From the NCBI RefSeq assembly GCF_032484785.1, contig NZ_JAUETR010000001.1:1987501-2051500 (forward strand): a DNA stretch of 64,000 nt. Direction: 5' to 3'. This document shows, in pieces, positions 18,388 through 26,145 of the stretch. A program made the position numbers and the translations under genes. The notes beneath the pieces are model-generated. The model had not been told where the DNA came from, did no database searches, and saw only the letters and a list, made by a program, of their open reading frames with translations. Position 1 is the stretch's first letter; the number at the start of each line of letters is the position of its first letter. The stretch comes from Bradyrhizobium sp. SZCCHNS1050 (GTDB lineage Bacteria > Pseudomonadota > Alphaproteobacteria > Rhizobiales > Xanthobacteraceae).

Positions 18388-18468
18388 CGTCATTGCGAGG
18401 AGCGAAGCGACGAAGCAATCCAGAGTCACGGATGCCGCCCTGGATTGCTTCGCTTCGCTCGCAATGAC
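18388..18468. repeat. Dispersed palindromic repeat, copy 3
   Basis: The shortest, cleanest copy: GTCATTGCGAGGAGCGAAGC and GCTTCGCTCGCAATGAC arms with inner GAAGCAATCCAG/CTGGATTGCTTC arms around a ~20-base centre. It forms a long hairpin between two genes read leftward. Confidence 0.88.
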
Positions 18469-18510
18469 GAAAACACGAAGACCACTCTCCTGGTCGCACC
18501 GTCCGTTCGC

Positions 18511-19812
18511 TCAATAGCGGTTGGCGATCGGCAATTCCTCGGCCGGGAACAGCGTGATCACCTGACAGCCCTTGTCGGTGACCACCACCTCCTCCTCGAT
18601 CCGCGCGGCCGAGAAGCCGTCGGTCGCCGGACAGTAGGTCTCGAGCGCGAACACCATCCCGGTCTTGATCTCCATCGGATTGTCCAGCGAGACCAGCCGC
18701 GAGATGATCGGGCGCTCATGCAGCGCGAGCCCGAGGCCGTGGCCGAACTGCAGGCCGAAGGCGGCCATCTCCGAGGGAAAGCCGAACTCCTCGGCCTTAG
18801 GCCAGACCTTGGCGACGGTGTCGGTCGAGACGCCCGGCTTGATCAGCGCGATCGCATGATCGAGCCATTCGCGGCACTGCTTGTAGGCGTCGTGCTGCGC
18901 CGGCGTGGCGCGGCCGACGTTGAAAGTGCGGTAGTAGCAGGTCCGGTAGCCCTGATAGGACTGCAGGATGTCGAAGAACGCCTGGTCGCCCGGACGCAGG
19001 ATGCGGTCGGTGAAATTATGCGGATGCGGATTGCAGCGCTCACCGGAGATGGCATTGATCGCCTCGACGTCGTCGGAGCCCATCTCGTAGAGCATCTTGT
19101 TGGCAAGCGCGACGATGTCGTTCTCACGCACGCCCGGCTTCAGGTGCTCGTAGATCGAATGATAGACGCCGTCGACCATGGCCGCGGCCTGGTTGAGCAG
19201 CATGATCTCGTCGATGTTCTTGATCTCGCGCGCGTCCAGCATGACCTGCTGGCCATCGACCACCTTCATGCCGGCCTTCTGCAGCTCGAAGAACATCGCA
19301 GTTTCCGCAAGGTCGACACCGACCGGCATGTCGGCAACACCTGCAGCGCGCAAAAGGCTCATGACCTCCTCGGCATGCGCCTTCATCAGCCCGACCGCGG
19401 GCGGCACGGTGCCGCGCATCCCGAGCATGCCGGCGCGGCAGTTCTCCGGCGCCAGCCAGTCGCAGAACAGACGATGGTGGACGGCTGCCGAACCGAAATC
19501 CCACACGATCGGCTCGCCGTCGCCGGCCAGCAGCGCGAAACGGCACAGCTTGTCGCGCTCCCATTCGCCGATCTTGGTGCCGGACACGTAGCGAATATTG
19601 TTGACGTCGAACAGCAGCAGCGCACCATAGCCCGACGCCTTCAGCGCCGCGCGCGCCCGCGCCAGTCGGTAGCGCCGCAACCTGTCGAAATCGACGCGGC
19701 GCTCGAAATCCACCGAGACATGGCCATGCGACGGAATCGCCCGCCCCCAGCGCCAATGCGGATCGAGATGCTCCGGACTGACCAGATGCGGCTTCAACGC
19801 GCTGGCTGTCAT
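18511..19812 (-). CDS. M24 metallopeptidase-family protein with altered metal site
   Basis: 433 residues with the creatinase/aminopeptidase-P-like layout: an N-terminal domain (LLLFDVNNIRYVSGT, PIVWDFGS) and a C-terminal pita-bread domain. Of the five metal ligands, Asp281 (FFDI), His358 (FGHGLGLALHERP), Glu391 (LETYCP) and Glu406 (RIEEE) are visible, but the second Asp of the usual SDxTRT motif is replaced in YRTCYYRTF (Cys292). The overall shape is also reminiscent of the DMSP lyase DddP, an M24 relative. So it is peptidase-like in fold but the reaction is open. ATG 19812 has GGGAAACG upstream; ATG 19827 is an alternative. It faces away from the LacI-type regulator and shares its operator region. 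Confidence 0.8.
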   Translation of the reverse strand: MTASALKPHLVSPEHLDPHWRWGRAIPSHGHVSVDFERRVDFDRLRRYRLARARAALKASGYGALLLFDVNNIRYVSGTKIGEWERDKLCRFALLAGDGEPIVWDFGSAAVHHRLFCDWLAPENCRAGMLGMRGTVPPAVGLMKAHAEEVMSLLRAAGVADMPVGVDLAETAMFFELQKAGMKVVDGQQVMLDAREIKNIDEIMLLNQAAAMVDGVYHSIYEHLKPGVRENDIVALANKMLYEMGSDDVEAINAISGERCNPHPHNFTDRILRPGDQAFFDILQSYQGYRTCYYRTFNVGRATPAQHDAYKQCREWLDHAIALIKPGVSTDTVAKVWPKAEEFGFPSEMAAFGLQFGHGLGLALHERPIISRLVSLDNPMEIKTGMVFALETYCPATDGFSAARIEEEVVVTDKGCQVITLFPAEELPIANRY

Positions 19813-19835
19813 GTGGACGTTTCCCATTGTGCTGT

Positions 19836-19849
19836 TGCAATCGATTGCA
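19836..19849. promoter_or_regulatory. LacI-family operator, perfect palindrome
   Basis: TGCAATCGATTGCA is a perfect 14-base palindrome with the central CG characteristic of LacI/GalR operators. It lies in the 122-base gap between the divergent M24 gene (start 19812) and the LacI-type regulator (start 19935), so one site could control both and autoregulate the regulator. Confidence 0.75.
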
Positions 19850-19934
19850 GAGCCGGATTTATTGCACGCACACAAAATGTGTCAAGGTACCGCGCGATCA
19901 AAACGTCGTTGCGCTGCGGCATCGGGGAGCGGGG

Positions 19935-20996
19935 ATGAAACGGACGTCGCCATCGACAAGGAGCCCGCGCGCAACGGCGTCCTCACGCCCGACGATCAAG
20001 GACGTCGCCGCGCGCTGCGACGTGCATCCCTCCACGGTGTCGCGCGCGCTCAGCCCGGCCATGAAGCATCTGGTGGCGGGCGATGTCGTGGAGCGGATCC
20101 AGGCCGCCGCCAACGCGCTCGGCTATCGGCTGAACATGGCCGCCAAGGGCCTGCGCACCGGGCGCAGCGGCCTGATCGGTGTGCTCGCGCCCGATATCGC
20201 CGATCCCGGCTTCCCGCCCGTGCTGTCCGGCATCGCCGATCATCTCAACGCCGAGGGCTATGCGACGATCGTCGTCGACGTCGGCAGCAAGGGCTCGGAG
20301 CAGGATCTGGTCGACCGGCTGATTGCCCGCGGCGTCGACGGTCTGGTGCTGGCGACGGTGAGCTTGCGCGACGATGTCGTGAAGCACTGCCTGGACGCGG
20401 CGCTACCGGTGGTGCTGGTCAATCGCGTCGATGCCGCCGGACTCCTGCCCTCGGCAGCCAGCGACGATGCCGCCGGCATGCGTCTCGCCGTCCAGCATCT
20501 CGTCGCGCTCGGCCACCGCTGCATCGGTCACGTCGCGGGCCCGCAGCACATCTCGACCGGTGCACGGCGCCGCGCCGGCTTCGAGGCCAGCATCAGGGTC
20601 GCGGGACTGTCCGCCCGCCATGCGCCGGTCGAAGCCGTCGAAGCCTATACGCGGGCGGCGGGTCGCGAGGCTGCGCTGCGCCTGCTCGCGCGGCGGACGC
20701 GTCCGACCGCGATCGTCGCCGCCAATGATCTGCTGGCGCTCGGCGTCTATGACGCGCTCGCCGCGCGCGGCCTGACCTGCCCCGGTGATATCTCCGTGGT
20801 CGGCCACAACGACATGCCGTTCGTCGACATGGTCGCGCCGCCGCTGACCACGGTGCGGATCGCCCAGCGCGACATGGGGGAAGCCGCGGCGCGGCTGCTG
20901 CTCGACCGCCTTGCCGGGCGCGAGGCAGCGACCGACCACATCGTCCTGGCGCCGGAGCTCATCATCCGCGGCTCGACGATCGCATACCAGCACTGA
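19935..20996 (+). CDS. LacI/GalR-family transcriptional regulator
   Basis: 353 residues. The N-terminal helix-turn-helix is PTIKDVAARCDVHPSTVSRAL (from residue ~19) followed by the hinge helix region ALGYRLNMAAKGLRTGRSGLIGVLAPDIADP. The remaining ~270 residues are a periplasmic-binding-protein-like effector domain (TAIVAANDLLALGVYDALAARG, PGDISVVGHNDMPF). ATG 19935 is preceded by GGGGAGCGGGG. It probably represses the divergent M24 gene and perhaps the downstream CoA-transferase genes, which begin 57 bases after its stop. Effector unknown. Confidence 0.92.
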   Translation: MKRTSPSTRSPRATASSRPTIKDVAARCDVHPSTVSRALSPAMKHLVAGDVVERIQAAANALGYRLNMAAKGLRTGRSGLIGVLAPDIADPGFPPVLSGIADHLNAEGYATIVVDVGSKGSEQDLVDRLIARGVDGLVLATVSLRDDVVKHCLDAALPVVLVNRVDAAGLLPSAASDDAAGMRLAVQHLVALGHRCIGHVAGPQHISTGARRRAGFEASIRVAGLSARHAPVEAVEAYTRAAGREAALRLLARRTRPTAIVAANDLLALGVYDALAARGLTCPGDISVVGHNDMPFVDMVAPPLTTVRIAQRDMGEAAARLLLDRLAGREAATDHIVLAPELIIRGSTIAYQH

Positions 20997-21053
20997 CAGG
21001 TCCGCGGGGCATCGCTAAACTGCGCGGCAAAGCAACAACGGGAGGATACGCCG

Positions 21054-21872
21054 ATGACGGAGATGGTCGGTCTGGAGGCGCTCGTCGCATCCATCGCACC
21101 GGGGCAATCGATCGCGATCCCGGTCGACCGTGCCGGCGTCTCGATGGCGGCGACGGCGGCCATGATCGAGGCCGGCCTCACCGGACTGCATCTCGTCTGC
21201 GTGCCGATATCAGGCCTCCAGGCCGATCTGCTGATCGGCGCCGGCGTGGCCGCGGTGGTGGAAACCAGTGCCGTCTCGCTCGGCGAGGCCGGCGGCGCAC
21301 CGCGCTTCGTCTCGGCCGTGCGCGACGGCAGCATCCGCCTGCGCGATGCCACCTGCCCTGCGATCCATGCCGGCCTGCTGGCCGGGCAGAAGGGCGTGCC
21401 GTTCATGCCGATCGCAGGCATCATCGGCAGCGATCTGCTGCAGGTCCGCCCCGATTGGAAGGTGATCGACAGTCCGGTCGGCGAGCCCGGCAAGGTGGTC
21501 GTGGTGCCGGCGATCACGCCCGACGTGGCGCTGTTTCATGCTCCCGAGGCCGACCGCTTCGGCAATGTCCGCATCGGTCGCTACCGCGAGCTGGCGACGA
21601 TGGCCTATGCGGCGAAGCGCACGCTGGTCACCGTCGAGCGCATCGTCGATCGCGATTTGATGGCAACCGAAGACTCGGCGGCCGGCGTGCTGCCGGCGCT
21701 GTATGTCGATGCCATCGCGGTGGCCGCGAACGGGGCCTGGCCGCTGCCGCTGTGGGATGAATACGAGACCGATGGCGCAGAGCTGGCGCGCTACGCCGCG
21801 ATGGCGCGCACCGACGAGGGCTTTCGCAGCTATCTCTCCGCCTTCCTGACCCGCTGCAAGGAGGTGGCATGA
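21054..21872 (+). CDS. CoA-transferase family, subunit A
   Basis: 272 residues of the family I CoA-transferase alpha subunit (GctA/IpdA-like). Recognisable parts are AAMIEAGLTGLHLVCVPISG, GKVVVVPAITPDVALFHAPEADRFGNVRIG and the C-terminal acidic end. Together with subunit B it should transfer CoA between carboxylic acids, or, as known for the IpdAB relatives, hydrolyse a cyclic CoA intermediate. Its start overlaps nothing; the stop overlaps the B start as ATGA, so the two are translationally coupled. Confidence 0.85.
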   Translation: MTEMVGLEALVASIAPGQSIAIPVDRAGVSMAATAAMIEAGLTGLHLVCVPISGLQADLLIGAGVAAVVETSAVSLGEAGGAPRFVSAVRDGSIRLRDATCPAIHAGLLAGQKGVPFMPIAGIIGSDLLQVRPDWKVIDSPVGEPGKVVVVPAITPDVALFHAPEADRFGNVRIGRYRELATMAYAAKRTLVTVERIVDRDLMATEDSAAGVLPALYVDAIAVAANGAWPLPLWDEYETDGAELARYAAMARTDEGFRSYLSAFLTRCKEVA

Positions 21873-22618
21873 CCATGCACGATGAACGCGCGCGCAAGGA
21901 GCTGCTGATCACCACCATCGCCGACCTGCTCGATGGCATCCGCCATGTCGCTGTCGGCGCCTCGTCGCCGATCCCGGCGGCCGGCGCGATGCTGCTGCGC
22001 GCACGGAACGCGCAAGCGGGCAAGCCGCCGGTCCGCATCTCGATCCTCGGCTCGAGCCGGCACAATTTCTTCACCAATGGTGGCGTCGAGCTGTTCGACT
22101 GCGCCGCGCAGGGCCGCGTCGACGCGTTCTTTCTCGGCGGCGGTCAGATCGACGGCAGCGGCAACATCAACCTGGTCGGCACCGGCGACTATCCGCGGAT
22201 GGATGTGCGCTGGCCGGGCTCGTTCGGCTCGGCCTATCTCTACCATCTCATTCCGCGGGTGATCCTGTTTCGCGAAGAGCATTCGCCGCGCGTGTTGGTG
22301 CCGAAGGTGGATTTCGTCAGCGCCGCCGCGACCACGCCGGAGGTGAAGCGGCGCGGCGGCCCGCAGGCGCTGCTGACCAATCTGGCGCTGTTCGATTTCG
22401 ACCGCGAGCGCGGCAGCTTCCGGCTGCGCTCGGTGCACCCGGGCTACTCCGCCGACGACGTGCGCGATCGCACCGGATTCGATTATACGGTGCCGGAGAT
22501 CGTGCCGCCCACGCCCGCGCCGGACCGGGCGACGGTCGAGCTGATCCGCGGCCGGATCCTCGACGAGCTCGCCGAATGCTATCCGGAATTCGCGCGCGCG
22601 ATGGCTGCAGCGGCTTAG
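21869..22618 (+). CDS. CoA-transferase family, subunit B
   Basis: 249 residues, beta-subunit partner of the preceding gene (ATGA overlap). GASSPIPAAGAMLLRARNA, GGVELFDCAAQGRVDAFFLGGGQIDGSGNINLVGTG and RVLVPKVDFVSAAA are typical. The glutamate of GGVELFD is a possible catalytic position, but I cannot align it with certainty to the acyl-enzyme Glu of GctB, and IpdB-type members lack that residue, so transferase versus hydrolase is unresolved. Confidence 0.85.
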   Translation: MTMHDERARKELLITTIADLLDGIRHVAVGASSPIPAAGAMLLRARNAQAGKPPVRISILGSSRHNFFTNGGVELFDCAAQGRVDAFFLGGGQIDGSGNINLVGTGDYPRMDVRWPGSFGSAYLYHLIPRVILFREEHSPRVLVPKVDFVSAAATTPEVKRRGGPQALLTNLALFDFDRERGSFRLRSVHPGYSADDVRDRTGFDYTVPEIVPPTPAPDRATVELIRGRILDELAECYPEFARAMAAAA

Positions 22619-22976
22619 CTAGCGATCCAGGCTACGCCTGTTCATGCTGGTGCCGACGCCAAAATTGGATCGCCAATTGGATGGATAGGCCACCGCGCGC
22701 CGCGGGGCGGGCATTTTGAACTCGGCAAATCCGCCAAGGCTCAAATGGACGAACGAGTAAGAAAACTCAGGCCCATCGCCATTCCGCTGAGCTATGCTGC
22801 GACCGGAACGGTTTGCCGCCACTGGTAGCGGCGGGTCTGGCGCACGCGCCGTCCACGATGCCCGGGGGGCCAAAGCCGCCCGTCGACTCGGTCGGCATCA
22901 TGCGATGCCGCGCCGGTGAAACCGGCGCACGGGCAAGCCGCGCGCCGCCTTCAGCGTTGATCAGTTTCACTGTTGA
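22619..22976. other. Gene-free stretch before the radical SAM block
   Basis: 358 bases with no credible gene; a short open frame on the minus strand has no ribosome site and no recognisable content. The first ~180 bases are less G+C-rich than the surroundings. GTTGATCAGT occurs twice at the end (near 22955 and 22972), the second copy overlapping the stop of the next gene. Confidence 0.6.
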
Positions 22977-23435
22977 TCAGTGACGTGCCGCCGCAGCACC
23001 GGCATAGACACCGGCAATGAAGGCCGCCGCCGCTCCGGCAACGGGCGCCAGCGCCGGAACGAACTTCGCGCCTGCCGCAGTATCGATGATCTGCTGCAGC
23101 GCATTGCCGTCCTTGGCCTGGGCGGACTCCTGGTAGATGCGCGTTGCGGCTGCTTCGATCTCGGCGAAGGTCGCCGTGCAGATCACCTTGTCGATGCCCT
23201 GATACGATACAGGTCCGGCTTTGCTGTCGTGAAGGTATTGATGCGTGAGTTGCAGGCCACCGCCGATGATCGCTCCTGCGGCTGCAGCGCCGAGCGCCAG
23301 CACGGCGGGCGCGATCTTCGGCCCGAATTCCTTCGCGCCCGCTGCTCCTGCTTCAGCGAACGCCAGAGCCGGCATGTGCAGCCAGGACACGGGAATGTTC
23401 GCCAGCGCGGCTCTGACGTCTTCATTTGCATTCAT
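22977..23435 (-). CDS. Gly/Ala-rich small protein of the radical SAM block
   Basis: 152 residues, unrecognised. Two Gly/Ala-rich hydrophobic segments are present, residues ~43-63 (AVLALGAAAAGAIIGGGLQL) and ~128-150 (ALAPVAGAAAAFIAGVYAGA), separated by a polar region with one cysteine (VICTATF). The composition resembles small membrane-active or bacteriocin-like peptides, but this is only a resemblance. ATG 23435 has GAGGAGAGTATCCC upstream. It follows the maturase gene in the same direction with a 112-base gap, so it may be a third substrate, an export or immunity factor, or unrelated. Confidence 0.65.
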   Translation of the reverse strand: MNANEDVRAALANIPVSWLHMPALAFAEAGAAGAKEFGPKIAPAVLALGAAAAGAIIGGGLQLTHQYLHDSKAGPVSYQGIDKVICTATFAEIEAAATRIYQESAQAKDGNALQQIIDTAAGAKFVPALAPVAGAAAAFIAGVYAGAAAARH

Positions 23436-23547
23436 GGGATACTCTCCTCGGTTGGGTTTGATTGGACCAGACGACTTTCGCCAGCGCCTTCCCGCGGCCG
23501 CAGGTACCGACGAACGACTCCGCTCAACCTGCGGAGGCGCCCTTCGG

Positions 23548-25020
23548 TCAGGCGGGCGCCGCGATACGGCGCAGGATTTGTTCGATCTCGTTGTGGTGGT
23601 GCATGACGCGTTGCACGACCCGCACGTGATCATCGGCACTGTTCGTTGCGTCCGCGCCTGCGTGGCAATGCGGGCATTCCGGCTCTCCCTGATAGAAGAA
23701 GTGCTTGCAGGACTCGCAGAGCAGCAGCTGGTCCAGCCTCGCCGCCGCGTCAGGCGCGAGATCCTGGAACTCGTCGCTCGCGTACACTTCCTGGCCGTAT
23801 CGGCGGCCGTGGGCGTCCTCGATCATGATGTCGAAGCAGCCATGGTCGAACGGCTGTCGTCCCGATGGCCTCGTCCGCTGCACGATCACCTCGCGCCAGC
23901 CGCGTTCGGCCAGCCGCAATACCCGGTAGTGGCAGAACGGATTGTTGCCAGGCCGTCCCGACAGCACGTGCGTGGTCCAACTGCACCCGGCGCGGCACAT
24001 CGGACCGTAGTAGCATTTGGCGCAGAACCCCCAGCGGCGCCCGCGGCTCTCGTCGAGATCGCGCATGAAACGCAGTTCGGCGCTGTCGTTCCAGATGTCG
24101 GTAAATGATCGATCGCGGATATTGCCGCCGACATAGGCGGCCGTGGGGAGCGACGGGCAGCCCTTGATGGCGCCGTCAGCCTCGATTCCCAGGCCAGCCC
24201 GTCCGGCCTGGCAGCCGCCGTAGTATTCGAATCGTCCGGAGGTACTGCGCCAAGCCGCTTCGTATGGGCCAAAATACCCGATGTTGTTACCGGGCATAAG
24301 CTGCAGGCCGCGATCGAGGCCCTCTTCGAACAGTGCAAACAGCTCCGGCATCAGCGCAGCGAGATCGAAGGGCTGCAGCAGCAAGGATGGAGCATCGGCC
24401 GCATTGCCCATGGGCACGGTGAGCTGAATCTGCCAGGCGGAGGCCCCGGCGTCGATGATCGTATCGAAAATGTCGCGCAGGCCGCCCAGGGTAAGACGAT
24501 TGACCTGCGAGTTGGCGGTCGCCATCAGCCCATGCTTTCGCGCGTTCCGGATCGCGGCCACCGCTTGGCCGTGGCTGCCCTTGATACCGCGGAGCCGATC
24601 ATGTGTAGCGGCCGGGCCGTCGATGGAAACGCCGACGGTCTTGAGTCCGGCGCGCGCGGCTGCTTCGATCTTCGCTTCCGTGAGTGCCCGGGCGCCGGTC
24701 TGCAGGCCGCAGACAATGCCGTTGCGAGTGATCTCCTCGACGAGGACCAGCCAATCGGGGCGGAGGTAAGCTTCGCCGCCGATCAGAACGATCTCCTTGG
24801 TGCCAGCGCGCGCAAGTTCGCCAATCAGAGCGATGCATTCCGCGGTGGTCAGCTCGTCATTGCGAGGTGCGCCGGCCCGGGACCCGCAATGGCTGCACTT
24901 CAGGTTGCAGAGGAGCGTGATCTCCCAGACCACATAGCGCGGTTGAGCGGTAGGCAAGCCGCCGGAAGGGATTGATCGGACCGGCATCTCGGTATCGGCG
25001 TGGGGTACACGAGAGAACAT
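23548..25020 (-). CDS. Radical SAM/SPASM peptide maturase with zinc-ribbon tail
   Basis: 490 residues. The radical SAM CX3CX2C motif is CNLKCSHC (Cys38, 42, 45), which binds the SAM-cleaving [4Fe-4S] cluster. A full seven-cysteine SPASM domain follows (Cys270, 288, 333, 336, 342, 346, 363, with CAKCYYGPMCRAGC as CX2CX5CX3C) for two auxiliary clusters; SPASM enzymes typically modify ribosomal peptides. Beyond it lies an extra ~110-residue tail with CESC..CPHC (Cys435, 438, 449, 452), a zinc-ribbon pattern, then a helix with MHHHNEIEQIL. The sequence resembles the maturases associated with GDL-motif/DUF1843 peptides, and two such proteins are encoded divergently 79 bases away. ATG 25020 lacks a clear Shine-Dalgarno; ATG 24987 is possible. 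Confidence 0.9.
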   Translation of the reverse strand: MFSRVPHADTEMPVRSIPSGGLPTAQPRYVVWEITLLCNLKCSHCGSRAGAPRNDELTTAECIALIGELARAGTKEIVLIGGEAYLRPDWLVLVEEITRNGIVCGLQTGARALTEAKIEAAARAGLKTVGVSIDGPAATHDRLRGIKGSHGQAVAAIRNARKHGLMATANSQVNRLTLGGLRDIFDTIIDAGASAWQIQLTVPMGNAADAPSLLLQPFDLAALMPELFALFEEGLDRGLQLMPGNNIGYFGPYEAAWRSTSGRFEYYGGCQAGRAGLGIEADGAIKGCPSLPTAAYVGGNIRDRSFTDIWNDSAELRFMRDLDESRGRRWGFCAKCYYGPMCRAGCSWTTHVLSGRPGNNPFCHYRVLRLAERGWREVIVQRTRPSGRQPFDHGCFDIMIEDAHGRRYGQEVYASDEFQDLAPDAAARLDQLLLCESCKHFFYQGEPECPHCHAGADATNSADDHVRVVQRVMHHHNEIEQILRRIAAPA

Positions 25021-25035
25021 GAAATTTGCCGCGAC

Positions 25036-25066
25036 ATCGTTGACGATTGGTATCGTAAAATACTAA
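25036..25066. promoter_or_regulatory. Divergent promoter/operator candidate
   Basis: In the 79-base gap between the maturase and the first DUF1843-like gene, ATCGT (25036), ACGAT (25043) and ATCGT (25052) form two overlapping inverted repeats. TTGACG at 25040 could be a rightward -35 element, with TACTAA at 25061 as a weak -10 (15-base spacing). The gap is strikingly AT-rich. Confidence 0.45.
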
Positions 25067-25099
25067 CCTTAGATTGTATAGAGGACGAGGGAGGCGAAT

Positions 25100-25561
25100 T
25101 TGGCGAAGGAAGGCGTTCCAGGCGGAGTGGTGCCTCTGTACGGCCTTGCGATCGGCAATGCGCTCGCAAGTGGCGGTATCACTCTGGACGAGTTGGTCAC
25201 ATTGCGCTCGCACGCGAAGGCGATCGTCGACGCTCAAGGCGATCTGGTTTCTGCGGTGAACGCGCTCGACGAGGAAATCGTCAAGCGCGGCGGACAGGCG
25301 GCCGCCAAGGGCGCGGCGCCTGCCGAGGTCGTGCCATCCGAACGCTTCACCGTGCAGATCACCGGCCTTCCGATCGAGCCACAGGCGAGACAGAGCATCG
25401 AGCAGGCCGTCAATAATGCGGTGAAGGCTGCCATTGCCGCTCACGATAGCGGCGGCGACCTGAAGATCACGGCGTTGTCTCAAATCCAATCGTTCGGGGG
25501 AACGCACGGCGGCGCCACTGCGGGTCTGATCGCCACGATCGATCTTCAGTCAGCGCCTTGA
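25100..25561 (+). CDS. DUF1843-like candidate precursor protein A
   Basis: 153 residues, no cysteines. The N-terminal VPLYGLAIGNALASGGITLDELVTLRSHAKAI (residues 11-42) matches the YGxAIxxA..GDL..M pattern of DUF1843 peptides, the known partners of this maturase type. It is followed by a helical stretch, a Lys-Arg-Gly-Gly site (62-65), an Ala/Pro linker and a second domain ending SQIQSFGGTHGGATAGLIATIDLQSAP. The start is TTG at 25100 with GAGGGAGGCGAA directly upstream. Its paralogue follows after 19 bases. I infer that the N-terminal part is a recognition leader; no modification site can be named. Confidence 0.75.
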   Translation: MAKEGVPGGVVPLYGLAIGNALASGGITLDELVTLRSHAKAIVDAQGDLVSAVNALDEEIVKRGGQAAAKGAAPAEVVPSERFTVQITGLPIEPQARQSIEQAVNNAVKAAIAAHDSGGDLKITALSQIQSFGGTHGGATAGLIATIDLQSAP

Positions 25562-25580
25562 AGGTCTGGAGGAGGACATC

Positions 25581-26051
25581 ATGACCGAGAAGAGTACAGC
25601 TGGCGGAATCGCATCCTTCGCCGGTGGAGCAATCATGGTCTATGGCGTTGCCATTGGCAACGCGTTGGCGGCGGCCGTCAAAGGGCCCGCATCCATCGAC
25701 GATCTGGTGTCGTTGCGCGACCATGCGCGCCAGATCGTCGGCGTCCAGGGTGATCTTGTCGCTGCGCTGGCCGCTTTGGACGCTGAGATTGCGAAGCGTG
25801 GAGGCGCCAAGGCGGCGCCGGCGCCGGAGATGGAGCGCTTCGTCGCTCAGATCGATGGCGGTCCGCTCTCCGGCCAGTTGAAGTCTGAGATCGAGCAAGC
25901 CATTCAGAAGGCGGTGACGGCTGAAATCGCAAAGCTCGATACGCGCGGCGACATGGTTGCGACGCCGCTGTCGCAGATCAAGGCGTTCGGAGCGGGACCT
26001 GGCTCCCACATTTACGGAGCTGTCTATCGACCGAAGCTGGATAATCCCTGA
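25581..26051 (+). CDS. DUF1843-like candidate precursor protein B
   Basis: 156 residues, clear paralogue of protein A over its whole length: MVYGVAIGNALAAAVKGPASIDDLVSLRDHAR.., QGDLVAALAALDAEIAKRGG, a linker, and a C-terminal half with KSEIEQAIQKAVTAEIAKLDTRGDM and PLSQIKAFGAGPGSHIYGAVYRPKLDNP. The Lys-Arg-Gly-Gly junction is at 72-75. The two tails differ most after SQI(Q/K), so the variable ends may be the parts that are modified or exposed. ATG 25581 has GGAGGAGGAC upstream, stronger than that of protein A. Confidence 0.75.
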   Translation: MTEKSTAGGIASFAGGAIMVYGVAIGNALAAAVKGPASIDDLVSLRDHARQIVGVQGDLVAALAALDAEIAKRGGAKAAPAPEMERFVAQIDGGPLSGQLKSEIEQAIQKAVTAEIAKLDTRGDMVATPLSQIKAFGAGPGSHIYGAVYRPKLDNP

Positions 26052-26145
26052 GTGCGGTCGAATGCCCGGCACACGTTCGGATCACGGCGATGTCCAGACC
26101 AAGCAAGCCGGGCGAGGCGAGAGCTAATCGAGAGGCGTTCAGGCG

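Noticed and set aside
22619..22873. 84-codon minus-strand frame
   Set aside because: No ribosome site, no recognised domain, and lies in a low-G+C gene-free stretch.
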